This document shows positions 1-11,538 of a stretch of 64,000 bases of DNA, in pieces. The translations under genes and the position numbers were made by a program. This stretch comes from Haliotis asinina (lineage: Eukaryota; Mollusca; Gastropoda; Lepetellida; Haliotidae). The DNA lies in the NCBI RefSeq assembly GCF_037392515.1, contig NC_090288.1:3155501-3219500 (forward strand), given 5' to 3'. Within the stretch, counting starts at the first letter, position 1. Every line of letters begins with the position of its first letter. The notes below the pieces were generated by a model. It searched no databases. It was not told where the DNA came from and worked only from the letters and a program-made list of their open reading frames with translations.

Positions 1-760
1 TGACAACAACATCGTCAGATATAATTGGTCCTCAAAGTTTTGTATATAGTTAGGAGTTCTCTCCCTTGGGTTAAAGATAGTCATGGAGGCAACCAGAGTT
101 TTTTTGACTTGTTAACTGGAATTGGAAAAATCAGTTTTTACTCATAACCCCCAAATACTTGTGGCCCAAGCAACTTTCATTCAGTGGCTACTAAATGAAT
201 TTGGCAGTGTGATAGTGACAACAAACAAGGTATGATTGAATGTTTTTGGCAAAGATGAGACGCTCCAGAATGTAACACAGATATATCTAGTATGGACTGT
301 GTTATAACACAAGGAACAACAGTCTACTAAACAATTTCGGTGGTCCCATTATGATCTAGGGGAATAACCATTCAGTATTCTGATGGTGTGTGGGAACAAA
401 AAAGACAATTCTACTTCTGGAAATATGATCCCGCACATAATTGTCTGGTCATTTTTTAGACAAAATCTGCAGAACATGAAGTATATTAATACTTTATTCA
501 AAATATATGATTTTGGACAGAAACAAAACAACACCATCTACATTAAAAGGGAAGTTCTGGTAACAGGGATGCTGAACCAGCAGAACATGCCAACGGTCAT
601 AGAGGTGAAACCTTATACAAGGTCCTAGTTGTGAGGAAAAAATAATACAGTTCAGGGACACAAGGGACGGGAACTAGCCATGAAGCAGTAACAGGCGAAT
701 GGTTGGTCTCTCACCTTCTCATCACCTACCAGCGTACATATCCCAGTACACATTCCTCCC
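1..760. other. No gene recognised
   Basis: AT-rich unique sequence. An 81-codon frame at 383-628 has no recognisable motif and I do not call it. Confidence 0.5.
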
Positions 761-762
761 TT

Positions 763-905
763 CCCCCTACCAACACCTGAACCCACCCATTATGCTCTCC
801 CCTCCTCCTACCAACACCCAAACCCACCCACTACGCTTCTCCCCTCCCTCTACCAACACTCCCACCCACGCACTATGCTCTCCCCTCCTCCTACTAATAC
901 ACTCC
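763..905. repeat. C-rich minisatellite, about 42-bp unit x 3.5
   Basis: Imperfect tandem copies built on CCCCTCCTCCTACCAACACC, followed by an (A/C)CCCACCCACTA(T/C)GCTCT segment. The strand is strongly C over G, and this explains the Pro/Thr-rich open frames here. Confidence 0.7.
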
Positions 906-1400
906 CCGCCCCCTCAGTCCACATCATTCACACATTAGGTCCTTCCCTCTCTCCTACTCCAATAACAACTTTCTCACCTTCCCCGTTCTGGCACCCCTAT
1001 TTTGTTTGCCTGGTGGGTAAGCTAGGCCTGAAAGATACGAGCCCACAAAATGATTCACTTGCCTGAAATCTGCAAGAAGACACACATGATTAAGCTGCTA
1101 ACATCATGAATGTTTCTATCAGGCCATAATCTTGCATGATTTAAATGTGTATTATAACTGGACAAGTCGGAGAGAGTGTTATATTTACAAAATCACCCCA
1201 TGAAAATTCACTAGCTAATCGGGCAAGTTACTGTGGATATTTACTGGCCTGACTGGATTTTTACAAGCCATGGGCTAATGGGCCTGCAGCAATTTCGCAC
1301 ACCACACACAACCTCACACAATGCAAATTGGTCATTCTCTGAAGTAACCTGAACCTTACATACCAGCCCTTGTAAGAACATGAAGTATCTAAAGCATCTC
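906..1400. other. No gene recognised
   Basis: Unique AT-rich sequence without ORF, repeat or recognised motif. Confidence 0.5.
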
Positions 1401-1406
1401 TTTATT
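1401..1406 (-). terminator. Candidate poly(A) signal AATAAA (distal)
   Basis: AATAAA on the minus strand close to where the AT-rich unique DNA changes character. It is a candidate distal end of a 7-kb HMGA 3' UTR. Speculative. Confidence 0.2.
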
Positions 1407-3824
1407 AATGAATTTTAGCAGGCATATAAACTGTAAAAATCTTATTATACCAGTCCCCTGATTCTGTGAGACTGGTCATACTGAACTATATCCTAACTAG
1501 GTATTATACACATTATATGGACAACATGAAGCTACAATGAAGAGTTCTTCTGTGCTGTTGAATACATTTTACCTAGTGGTTCATCTGATTATTATGCAAC
1601 AACATGAGATCATAAAATAAAACTTCTTCACAAGGCATTTTAATTGAACTAACCAAACATGCCAAATTTACACGACAGATTTTTCTATACTGAATCAAAG
1701 AACATACAAAAGTCTAAACCATCAAGTTTGCATTGCGAGCATTGACTGACAACATGATGACTGCAATATTGGACCATACTGAAGACATATTGACATATGA
1801 TGAGACAGAGTACATGAGTGAGTTAATTTTCAAGTGAAAGTAAAAAACATAAGGGAGGTGCCTGAAACAATACATCTCAAAGGTAAAACAGTCTTGCGCT
1901 ATCTACCTCCAACCCTTTAGTGGCCAGCTTTGATACTGCCTGGTCTCTCAACATACAGAAGACTTGGGTAGTCCTATCTATCATAAGACACTATACAAGG
2001 GTCTTGTTATACTTGGTTTTCAAATTTTGTTGACCCCAAAGCAATGAAAGTGGAAATAGGTCTGTTGATGGATGTATTCTACAGAACTAAACACGTCATT
2101 CATTTGGGTTTAACAGCGACCTATGTTTAACACAGATTACAAGGTTTACAAGATATTACCTACATCTACAGCCATAGTGAACAGAATAGTAAACATTTAA
2201 GCAGAGAAAAAGTTCTAGAGACTAAATAATAGCAGTATTGACAATACTGAAGCAGGACAGAACAGACATTATTCTACATTTTAGAGGTGTTACTAATACA
2301 CTATAATGTCTGTACACAAAAAGCTAATCTAGCAACATTGCCCTTCAACTTTGTAAACATAAAATAAGATTTAAACTGAAAAAATGTGTGAAAAATCAAC
2401 AGGTTCAGTATCAACAGATATATGACTCTTCAATGATTTTTGTGGTTTTTTAGTTTAAATTTGTCAGTTTGCAAAACAATGTAAATACAAGGTTGTTTTA
2501 AAGAATATTTACAGTAGCGGTACATATACGTCCATGACAACACCTATGTACAGTCTATATCTGCTAATCAGTTCTACATCACCTATATACAATCTATATT
2601 TCATTAATCAATACCACCATTATGGTAGAAACCATCATCTAAATACAGAGACAAGTGGCTTATGAAACTGAACATACATGTACCACATCATATGAATACA
2701 TTCATTCAGTTTCACATTAAAACTTAAAAATAAATGATGAAAATACCTGTTTGCTCTGTAATATTAGTGTAAAATCAATATCTCAAGACTACAAACTCGA
2801 GAGAAATTTTGCAATAATTCTGATTTAAATATTTTTGTTTGGTTATTTATTCGTTAAGGAAAAGAATGTATTTACATATTCTACAGGTTTTTAAGCAGAT
2901 TTGCAGAGGATGAAGAATGTCATCAAATGACAGAGACATTTTGACAGAATAGCTTTCCTTCCCTGACACTTCATATCCAAGCCAAATCAAAGTCATAACT
3001 ATCTACAGAACTAATTTACATACAAACAGACATGTTCAAATAAACATATGACATTTTAACAACTTCCTTTTCACATTGGTCTCAGAGGTTTCACAGCAAA
3101 TACAGTTGCCAAAGCAAGTGACCCGAGAAGACCTTGATGCCAAAGTGCCACAGTGCACAACAGGCACATTACAAAGATACATGATAAATCAGTCTTATTA
3201 AATAAAGCTTCATATGTTTGGAGCAATATTGTCGGAACTGAAACAACAAAATATTCAATCTCTTTTGAACAGACAGAAAACAACCAGTTTCGTTAACTAC
3301 AAAAAAATGATAGCATACAAAAATACCAAAACAAAGCCAGCCTTAAGAACCACAAAAGTCACCAGTGTATGCAGAACATGATTAAAAAGTTCACTGTTAA
3401 TCACATGACACTTAGTTTCACTTTTTGGCTTTAATTCTCTCTGATGACAAGACTGAAAAATAAAAATAAATGGTATTTTCTAGAAAACACATACAATAAC
3501 TAAACTACCATAAAAAATAATAATAAGCAAACCAAACTGTAGGAATTTACACATTTAAAATAGTATGTTCAGTTAAAATAACGATGTAAGAGTCAAGTTA
3601 CAGTATTTCTCACTAATCTTAATAGTGAAGCAAAAACATCAATAACTCCTAAACACTACAAAGCCACTTCATCTATATGCAGCTAAAACAGTTCCAGCAT
3701 GTGCAGGACATCAAGTGTCATACAAAATGTATGAAAAACATGTAAAAATCCTTCAAATCTATCATGAGAAATGAAGCAAAATGCAAAACCAATTTTTAAA
3801 ACTGTGTTAAAATTTCAGTTATGA

Positions 3825-3832
3825 TGAGGTAG
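3825..3832 (-). promoter_or_regulatory. let-7 8-mer seed site (CTACCTCA on minus strand)
   Basis: The plus strand reads TGAGGTAG, identical to the first eight bases of let-7. The HMGA-sense strand is therefore a perfect 8-mer target. It lies 4.8 kb below the stop codon, so it matters only if the long 3' UTR is transcribed. Confidence 0.45.
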
Positions 3833-4411
3833 GCTATATCTAAGGTAGTGATTTGTGACACAGTCATTCAGTACTGAGGTAAATACAAAAATAACAGGTA
3901 TTCCATACAGAAGAGTTAAACTACCCAATCCAAACTATTGCAAGGGATGTGCAATGATTGTTAAAATTAGTTCTACAAAGACAGTGTGTATGAAATAAGC
4001 CAAAAATCCAGGCAGACATCAGTGCTGGTAACTTCAAAATAGATTTAACCAGTCTAAACACCAAGATATTGTAAATTTACTCTGATGTATTGAACATCTT
4101 AAGTTTATACCAGACAATCAGGCTGGCTAGTTGTAAAGTTAGATCATCAGAAATCTAACCGATCTTGGACAATAGGATGGGCCATATTTCACACACTGAC
4201 AAAGGGTCTTAACAACAAAGCAATTTGAAATTCAATCATAGAATTAACTATTTTACACTTAATTGTTACAACCAAATCTCAAACTGAATAGATAAGGGTC
4301 AAGGGAAATCATCATTGATTTGGAGCCAAAAGTATAAATGTTGACATGAATTTTGTTTGGCTTATCTCCCTTGGACCATGTTATCAGCAGATATGATATG
4401 ACATCAGCTCA

Positions 4412-4419
4412 TGAGGTAG
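4412..4419 (-). promoter_or_regulatory. let-7 8-mer seed site (CTACCTCA on minus strand)
   Basis: A second perfect TGAGGTAG on the plus strand, 587 bp from the other 8-mer, giving a let-7 8-mer target in the HMGA-sense strand. Weaker 7-mer matches (TACCTCA) lie at 3875-3881 and 7789-7795; the last is within the shortest plausible 3' UTR. Confidence 0.45.
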
Positions 4420-5108
4420 GATGAATGAATTTGAATCATTCATTATAAATCTGTTTTGACATACATAATTCTTTCTGAACTCTGCCATAAGCTTCAAATA
4501 CAATAACAGTTCAATTTGCACTCAAATACTTTAGCTTTAAACTCGGAACAATAAAAATGGAATTTGTGAAGTGTTTATTACATACTTTCAGCATTGTTAG
4601 ATACCAAAGCATTCTTTCAAGCACAGATATATTCCATGATGGAAAAGCATTGCTAGTTCTACAGCATGATTGAAATGGATACAAAACACGAAAGCCTTTC
4701 ACACCAATTAATTACATATTTGTGACCCATATCCAATTTTTAAAAGGTTTTGTAGCAAGTTTATTGGGGGAAATTAGCCATCCACACATATCTGAACCAA
4801 AGTTCCTGCAGAAATTTTCATGGCACTTTTTTAAGTGACCCCAAAATAACAAGCATGTAATCACTTGTGTATACAAATACAATCTATCACTGATGACTTA
4901 AATTCTCCAGAATCAGCCTTATTACTGGTGTCAATGGAAATATCTATGATTCTTTTATCTCTACATTATCATCTAAATGACACAAACTAAAAAAATAATT
5001 CCTTCACAATGTCTGTGAGTTTCTCACCTGGTCAGTTATTAGGGGGTCAGATAGCTGTCATATAATGACGGTCAATGAAGAAGTTAGTTGAGGGTTGTAA
5101 AAGACATT

Positions 5109-5257
5109 GGCGGATCCAGTGGGACAGGGGGTCAAGGGGGTTTGAACCCCTCCCCACTTTTGAAATGACAAAAAACCACATTGAACTTAAAGTTGTGCTT
5201 TGCCACCTCCCCCACATACCATCCCCCACATCCCCTTTGAAAATTCCTGGATCCGCC
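5109..5257. mobile_element. 149-bp MITE-like element with GGCGGATCCAG ends
   Basis: Begins GGCGGATCCAG and ends CTGGATCCGCC, a perfect 11-bp terminal inverted repeat. The inside includes GGGGGTTTGAACCCCTCCCC. There is no coding capacity. It is a non-autonomous DNA-transposon-like insertion; the superfamily cannot be assigned and no clear target duplication was seen. Confidence 0.6.
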
Positions 5258-6480
5258 TATGAAAGATGTTACAGTATCTTGATGAGGGACAAGTAAAGTT
5301 GAACATCTATTCCAGAAAGGCCATGAAAAAAGGGAGTGTCATCATTTTCAGAACATTTCCACATCAATAACCTCTGATCCTCTGTCTATGACACTGGCTT
5401 TAGCATACTAAAATATTGTTTATGATGATAATGAGATGCAAGTTTTTTACATTATTGTGAACACAAGTGGTAACATGTAATCCTATTGTTCATAATGAGC
5501 ACCAATGTCTTCTTGCAAGGCACAACTATTGCAATAACATAGCAATAAATGCTACCATTTCAGGCAAAAAATGCATATTGTATGTAAACATACATCCATG
5601 CTTAAAATGTGGGTGTAACTAAAATGTCACATCATACATTGCATTGCATTTATAAATTTAGTTGATTTTATATATTTGGTTGATCTGCAGTCTCAAAATG
5701 TGAAGGACTGCTTTTAAGGTCAGATCAATTTTAGTTCTTGTTCTTGTTTAGGTCATATTTTTTCAGGAATGAGAAAAACAATCAAAATTAAATTTCTCCA
5801 CTCAATTAATAAAATCCTAATGTTTTTATTGACCCAAAATGTAAACGTAAAAGAAATTTGTTTTAATTGTATTTTGCCCTATATACAGTTTATAATTTGC
5901 CACAAGGAAAATACTCTAAGTATTTAAAAGGAATATTACTTTGACTGGTGATGCTATTCTTAGCTTCTTTTCCCTCCTGCCTTTATTTTTTTTATGACAA
6001 ATCTGTAAAATAAAGATATAAAATTGGTCTGACCTTAGCATAGAATATTTGAAAATTATCTCCCCTTGCAATGGTTACAAAAGCCCCTCACTGGGTTGTC
6101 AATAAATACAGTAGAGCTTGCGGTCACATCACCATTGCCTAAGTATAAGTTGTTTCAAACTAGAGGTGTGCTGTAAGCTGTGTTGTAAATGCAGCTGCCT
6201 CCTATACTGTGAGTAATTGATTCCACCAAAGTCATCCATGGTATGATAAGTAATTGACTGTCCATGAGATGACAACAAAAGGTCAATTACAAGTTACAAT
6301 TTTGCACTGGTTTCAGTGGACATAAACTTGCTGTCTGTCAGAACTTAGATATACATATCTATATCGGATTTTAAATGTTTTTCATCCTGTGAAAACAGAA
6401 CTGAAGAAATGTAGGATGTGTTTGGCTTTAATTCATGTAGAGTACTATTTGGGGGTTAATAAAAAGTAAAAGAACTATTG

Positions 6481-6850
6481 CATCTGTGGTACAAGTTATT
6501 CCACATATTGCAACAGTGGTACAAGTTATTCCACATATTGCAACAGTGGTACAAGTTATGCCAACTAATGCAACAGTGATACACGTTATTCCACATATTG
6601 TAACAGTGGTACAAGTAATCCCACCTATTGGGACAGTGGTACAAGTTATTCCACCTATTGCAACGGTGGTACAAGTTATTCCACATATTGCAACAGTGGT
6701 ACAAGTTATGCCAACTAATGCAACAGTGATACACGTTATTCCACATATTGTAACAGTGGTACAAGTAATCCCACCTATTGCAACAGTGGTACAAGTTATT
6801 CCACCTATTGCAACAGTGGTACAAGTTACAACAACTACTGCAACAGTTTT
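6481..6850. repeat. 30-bp minisatellite with 150-bp higher-order unit
   Basis: About twelve copies of a 30-bp monomer (core CAGTGGTACAAGTTATTCCA). Variant monomers recur in the same order in 6541-6690 and 6691-6840, so five monomers form a 150-bp higher-order repeat. The unit is a multiple of three, which makes open frames on both strands; these are not genes. Confidence 0.9.
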
Positions 6851-7422
6851 GTAAAAATGTTTTGAACATTTGCAAAAGTAACAATGCACAATCTGTCCCC
6901 TACAGCATTCATCCCACATTTTCGGATGCTGTGAACAAGCAACTTTATACATGTACCGGCAATACTAATATTTATTGTAAAATACTGACATGTGACATGT
7001 GAGACATAGGTCAGACATATTCAGGCAATATATCCTCCAAGCAAACAACAGTGTTTCCTAGACTTCTATCACCTGGCAGTTGTAGCATCACTGAAATAAC
7101 TTTGTATCTTGTATACACATTTGTAATGGTAGCTGTGCTGGGATCATTCAGAAAATGGCCCCAAGCTTGAAAGAAAAATTTTGAAATGAGTTTAATTCAT
7201 AGAGACACACAATATATGGATTTTAAACTTAGTTTTCAAATACACAACCTGAGTTCCATATAAACTGTGTATTTATGTTAAAATGTTTTCGTGTATGAAA
7301 GTCTAGACAACCTGTGAGTGTGTATATATTTATTCCACAGCACAGCATTCACAAACATGACAATACTCTGATGCCATTGAAACTCATCCATTCATAATTA
7401 CAGATTTCATAAGTACAATCTA

Positions 7423-7428
7423 TTTATT
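7423..7428 (-). terminator. Candidate poly(A) signal AATAAA for HMGA (proximal)
   Basis: First canonical AATAAA on the minus strand below the HMGA stop that I found, about 1.17 kb downstream; another follows at 7329-7334. No cleavage site can be proved from sequence alone. Confidence 0.3.
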
Positions 7429-8114
7429 TAACATGATGGATGCTCCCAGTTCTGTCTAGATACTACAGCCTGGACTGGGTACACACTCTCATCAGCAATA
7501 CTGCATATTTGTACATACACTACATTTTCCCGAACACAATCACACATTTAGTAGTCTTGACTCTATTTTTAATGAACAAACTGAACCTCAGGCGTTACCA
7601 GCAGGCAAGCAAGTATTCTCACCAATCAGTATACAAACAGACCACTAGTACATTGCAAGAAGCAGAATAAAAGTATTCCTCTGTAAGACATGTCACAATA
7701 TGTCACCCTTCTATTCTGTCCATTGTTTAGTATAAGGTGAAATTGGTGTTCACACAAAATTCATGTACAGTCAGGGTGTTGATTTGTGTGAGGTATATAT
7801 ACATCATGTACATAATTCATAATTATTTGATGAATCAAAACTACACTGCATATTGACCACATCTCACGTTATGAGCATTGGCAGTATCTAGAAACCTGTG
7901 AAGTGCTCACAATATGCCAATACCTTACTTCCATCAAAATTTCAGTAAAGATGACGATCAATTTGAAATAGTAACCACCATCTTCAGTCTCTCTGGAATT
8001 CCTCTTGGATAATGCTAGCTGGAGATGGCGGATGATACTAGTTTTCAAAACTTGCTCTGGAACATCAGTAGCTTTTCATTCAGTCCTCCATATTGCTGTG
8101 TTTTGCTATTAACT

Positions 8115-8560
8115 CCTCTTCGTTTGTTAAGTTGTTGCTGTTTGTGATGTGGTAGTCATTGTTCTGTGTTGCTCTGGTTGTGCAATGGTAATCAGAGCTC
8201 TGTGGTGCTCTGCTTGTGACGTGGTAGTCATAGCTGTGTGTGGTTTTGTTTGTGATGTAGTAGTGTGGCTCTGTTTGTGACATGGTAGTGTGGTTCTGTT
8301 TGTGACGTGGTGGTGTGGCTCTGTTTGTGACATGGTAGTGTGGTTTTGTTTGCGATGTGGTAGTCATTGTTCTGTGTTGCTCTGTGATGTGGTAGTCATT
8401 GTTCTGTGTGGCTCTGTGATGTGGTAGTCATTGTTCTGTTTGGCTCTGGTTGTGACGTGCTAGTGTGGCTCTGGTTGTAACATGGTAGTGTTGCTGTTCG
8501 TGATGTGGTAGTCATAATTCTGTGTTGATGGTTGTGATGTCGTGGTCATAGTTCTGTGGT
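8115..8560. repeat. ~25-bp minisatellite just below the HMGA stop
   Basis: Irregular tandem copies around GTGTGGCTCTGTTTGTGACA plus TGGTA, with length variants. Lies 40-485 bp downstream of the HMGA stop and would be in the 3' UTR on the minus strand. The His/Thr-rich minus frames here are artefacts of the repeat. Confidence 0.8.
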
Positions 8561-8599
8561 CGTCTGCTACAGAATCACCGGGCACTGACACACTGCTCA

Positions 8600-8677
8600 T
8601 CAATGAGAACTTGCCTCATCTGATGGCGATGGCTTCTCGGGCTGCGGTGGTGACGTCTTCGCCTCCTCCTCTTCCCT
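8600..8677 (-). CDS. HMGA: HMGA exon 4: acidic tail and stop
   Basis: Acceptor ttgtag|AGGGAAG; 25 codons and TGA. The exon encodes REEEEAKTSPPQPEKPSPSDE and then ASSH. The run of Glu directly after hook 3 matches the position of the acidic tail in HMGA1/2. The last four residues are less certain: the text GATGAG|gcaagt (new exon end at 8615) is a good GC-AG donor and could splice to a further, unseen exon. Confidence 0.8.
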   Translation of the reverse strand, partial: REEEEAKTSPPQPEKPSPSDEASSH

Positions 8678-11495
8678 CTACAACAATTGCAGTTATAATC
8701 ATAAATGTCAGAGAGTGAGTGAGGACTAAACTAAGGGACACAACTCAGCACAGTAAACAATAACAGAGAAAGGAAAAACTCCTAGAAATAATTTTTACCC
8801 TCAAAATTCTTTTAACCTGCAATTTCATTTTAATAAAAATAAAACTTGGTTCATCCTATTAAAAACAAAACTAGTCTCCCAGGTTTAGCAGACATTTCAA
8901 ATACACATCTTTAATAATCTTCCTATTAATCATAATTTCATATAAAAGACTCCTGCAGGTATGACATCTCGCACTCGTATCCAGCCTACACAAACAGGGC
9001 TTGTCATGTTAACAACTGTCTCCAACTGTCAACACAGTGGCTCTTCCAGACATTAATGTCCACTTGGGATGGTTTAAAGGAGAGTTATTCCACATGTGTG
9101 AGATACCTGAATGTAGTATTACCTCCCCGAACAGACATTATAGCTATCAAAAGCTCCACAATTCTCATCACTACACCATGTAAAATATCATGCGTATTTT
9201 GTTGTCCTGAACATATAACTTGTAGTCATATGTATGGTAAAATATAATCATACATATGGTAAAATATTGAACCAATATCATGCGTATTTTGTTGTCCTGA
9301 ACATATAACTTGTAGTCATATGTATGGTAAAATATAATCATACATATGGTAAAATATTGAACCAATATCATGCGTATTTTGTTGTCCTGAACATATAACT
9401 TGTAGTCATATGTATGGTAAAATATAATCATACATATGGTAAAATATTGAACCAAAACTCCCAATGAAAATATACAGGTTTTATTATATAGCCTAGTTAA
9501 TGTTGTGGTTTTATTTTCATTGGGTACCTCACAATTAGTATTGATCAGTATCAATCCCAGTATCCCAAAAATGCTTATGCAAGCTGAAAGTTGTCTCCCT
9601 TGGCTGGTTGCACTGTGCAAGCACAAGTTTATTTTAAAATTCTGTTTTATCTGTCACACAAACACACCATTTCAATATATACACATGGCAAGAAGTAGAG
9701 CATACCTATGATCGTCAACCTCCATTTTTAAAGCCATTCATACCCAAACCATACATATTTGTGTATAGTTATTTGACCATCACACAGGCTGATTTTAGAC
9801 TGTGCATGTACTGTGATTTAAGGCAAGCGTTATGTGCAATACATGTACTTGTTATTAAGCATATATCCAGTTTCAGTAAACTGTTCTTCATCAATAATTT
9901 GTAAAATCTTGTATCCAAGTACATATTCTTATATTGCATTTTTCTCAAAATGTGTGGTCCTGTGGTTGTGTGTGCCCCTTAAAATGATTGGTGTTTTGAT
10001 CCTTTGTAAAGAGACAGTTTATTGGACAATCTATTTCTAATTTACATTCTATCAATATACACAGTCCCTTGAGTATGTACTTCCTCTATCAGAATGACCA
10101 ACGTCCATCAGTGCCAGAAAATACACTGATATCTGAATGTTTATTTTATTCATACAGTTCAAAAATTGGATCAGCACCAGAAATCATAGATTAGTCGGGT
10201 AATTTGAACCTAAACATTTTTTAAAGGTCTCATCACTTCTTATAGTTATTTTCTTACATTTCTGCTTTGTTGTGTTGAAACTTAATACCTAGTAGAAAAA
10301 TATGGGTGTTGTGAGCACACTGATATATAATTTAATCAGTATAGATGAGTCTATATTACAAAATGATTGAATGATGCATATATCTGAAGAATGAACATTA
10401 TGTTTGTAAAAAGATTTCATATTTTACAGATGTACTTGTTATATCATGAGCATGTTGTGTTAAGGGATAGTCTGTTTTATCAAGACATGAATTACAAAAT
10501 GATAAATTCATCATACACTGTATCTCTGTGGCATGTTATTATACATTGTATCTCTGTGGCATGTTATTATACATTGTATCTCTGTGGCATGTTATTATAC
10601 ATTGTATCTCTGTGGCATGTTATTATACATTGTATCTCTGTGGTATGTTATTATACATTGCATCTCTGTGGCATGTTATTATACACTGTATCTCTATTGC
10701 ATGTTATTATACACTGTATCTCTATTGCATGTTATTATACATTGTATCTCTGTGGCATGTTATTATACATTGTATCTCTGTGGCATGTTATTATACATTG
10801 TATCTCTGTGGCATGTTATTATACATTGTATCTCTGTGGCATGTTATTATACATTGTATCTCTGTGGTATGTTATTATACATTGCATCTCTGTGGCATGT
10901 TATTATACACTGTATCTCTATTGCATGTTATTATACACTGTATCTCTGTGGCATGTTATTATACATTGTATCTCTGTGGCATGTTATTATACATTGTATC
11001 TCTGTGGTATGTTATTATACATTGCATCTCTGTGGCATGTCATACACTGTATCTCTATTGCATGTTACTATACACTGTATCTCTGTGGCATGTTATTATA
11101 CATTGTATCTCTATTGCATGTTATTATACACTGTATCTCTGTCGCTTGTTATTATACATTGTATCTCTATTGCATGTTATTATCATCAGATTGAGACCTG
11201 CCCATATAATTTTAACAATTATAACAATCAGTGAGAATCGGGGTTGGAATTGATTGTCAGTAAGAGGCAACTAACGGGATTGTGGTCAGGCTTCCTGACT
11301 TGGCTGACGCATGTCATTGTATCCTAATTGTGTAGTTTGGTGCTCACGTTGTTGATCACTGGATTGTGTCATCCAGGCTTGATTGTTTACAGACCGCCTC
11401 CATATTGCGGGAATATTGCTACAGCATTAAACAACAAACAAAACCATGCATATATTTCACAGTGCAGTGTACAGCTTTCAGTTATCTGTGTTATT

Positions 11496-11538
<43 letters not shown>

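Larger units (their letters stand above)
1401..8599 (-). other. Putative long HMGA 3' UTR / downstream region
   Basis: From the HMGA stop codon down to about 1.4 kb there is AT-rich DNA without long ORFs and without the SINEs that fill 11-46 kb. AATAAA on the minus strand appears at several places, for example 7423-7428, 7329-7334, 6971-6976, 2845-2850 and 1401-1406. The nearest canonical signal below the stop gives a 3' UTR of about 1.2 kb and the farthest about 7.2 kb. The region holds minisatellites (8115-8560, 6481-6850), a MITE (5109-5257) and let-7 seed matches. The true extent is unknown. Confidence 0.4.

Noticed and set aside
6428..6952. Frames of 122-174 codons on both strands
   Set aside because: Produced by a 30-bp minisatellite that stays open in several frames; no start or splice context.
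10391..11253. Three overlapping plus-strand frames of 233-267 codons
   Set aside because: They are the same 28-bp tandem repeat read in all three frames. The unit is not a multiple of three, so no frame is selected, and the sequence is a satellite in an intron.
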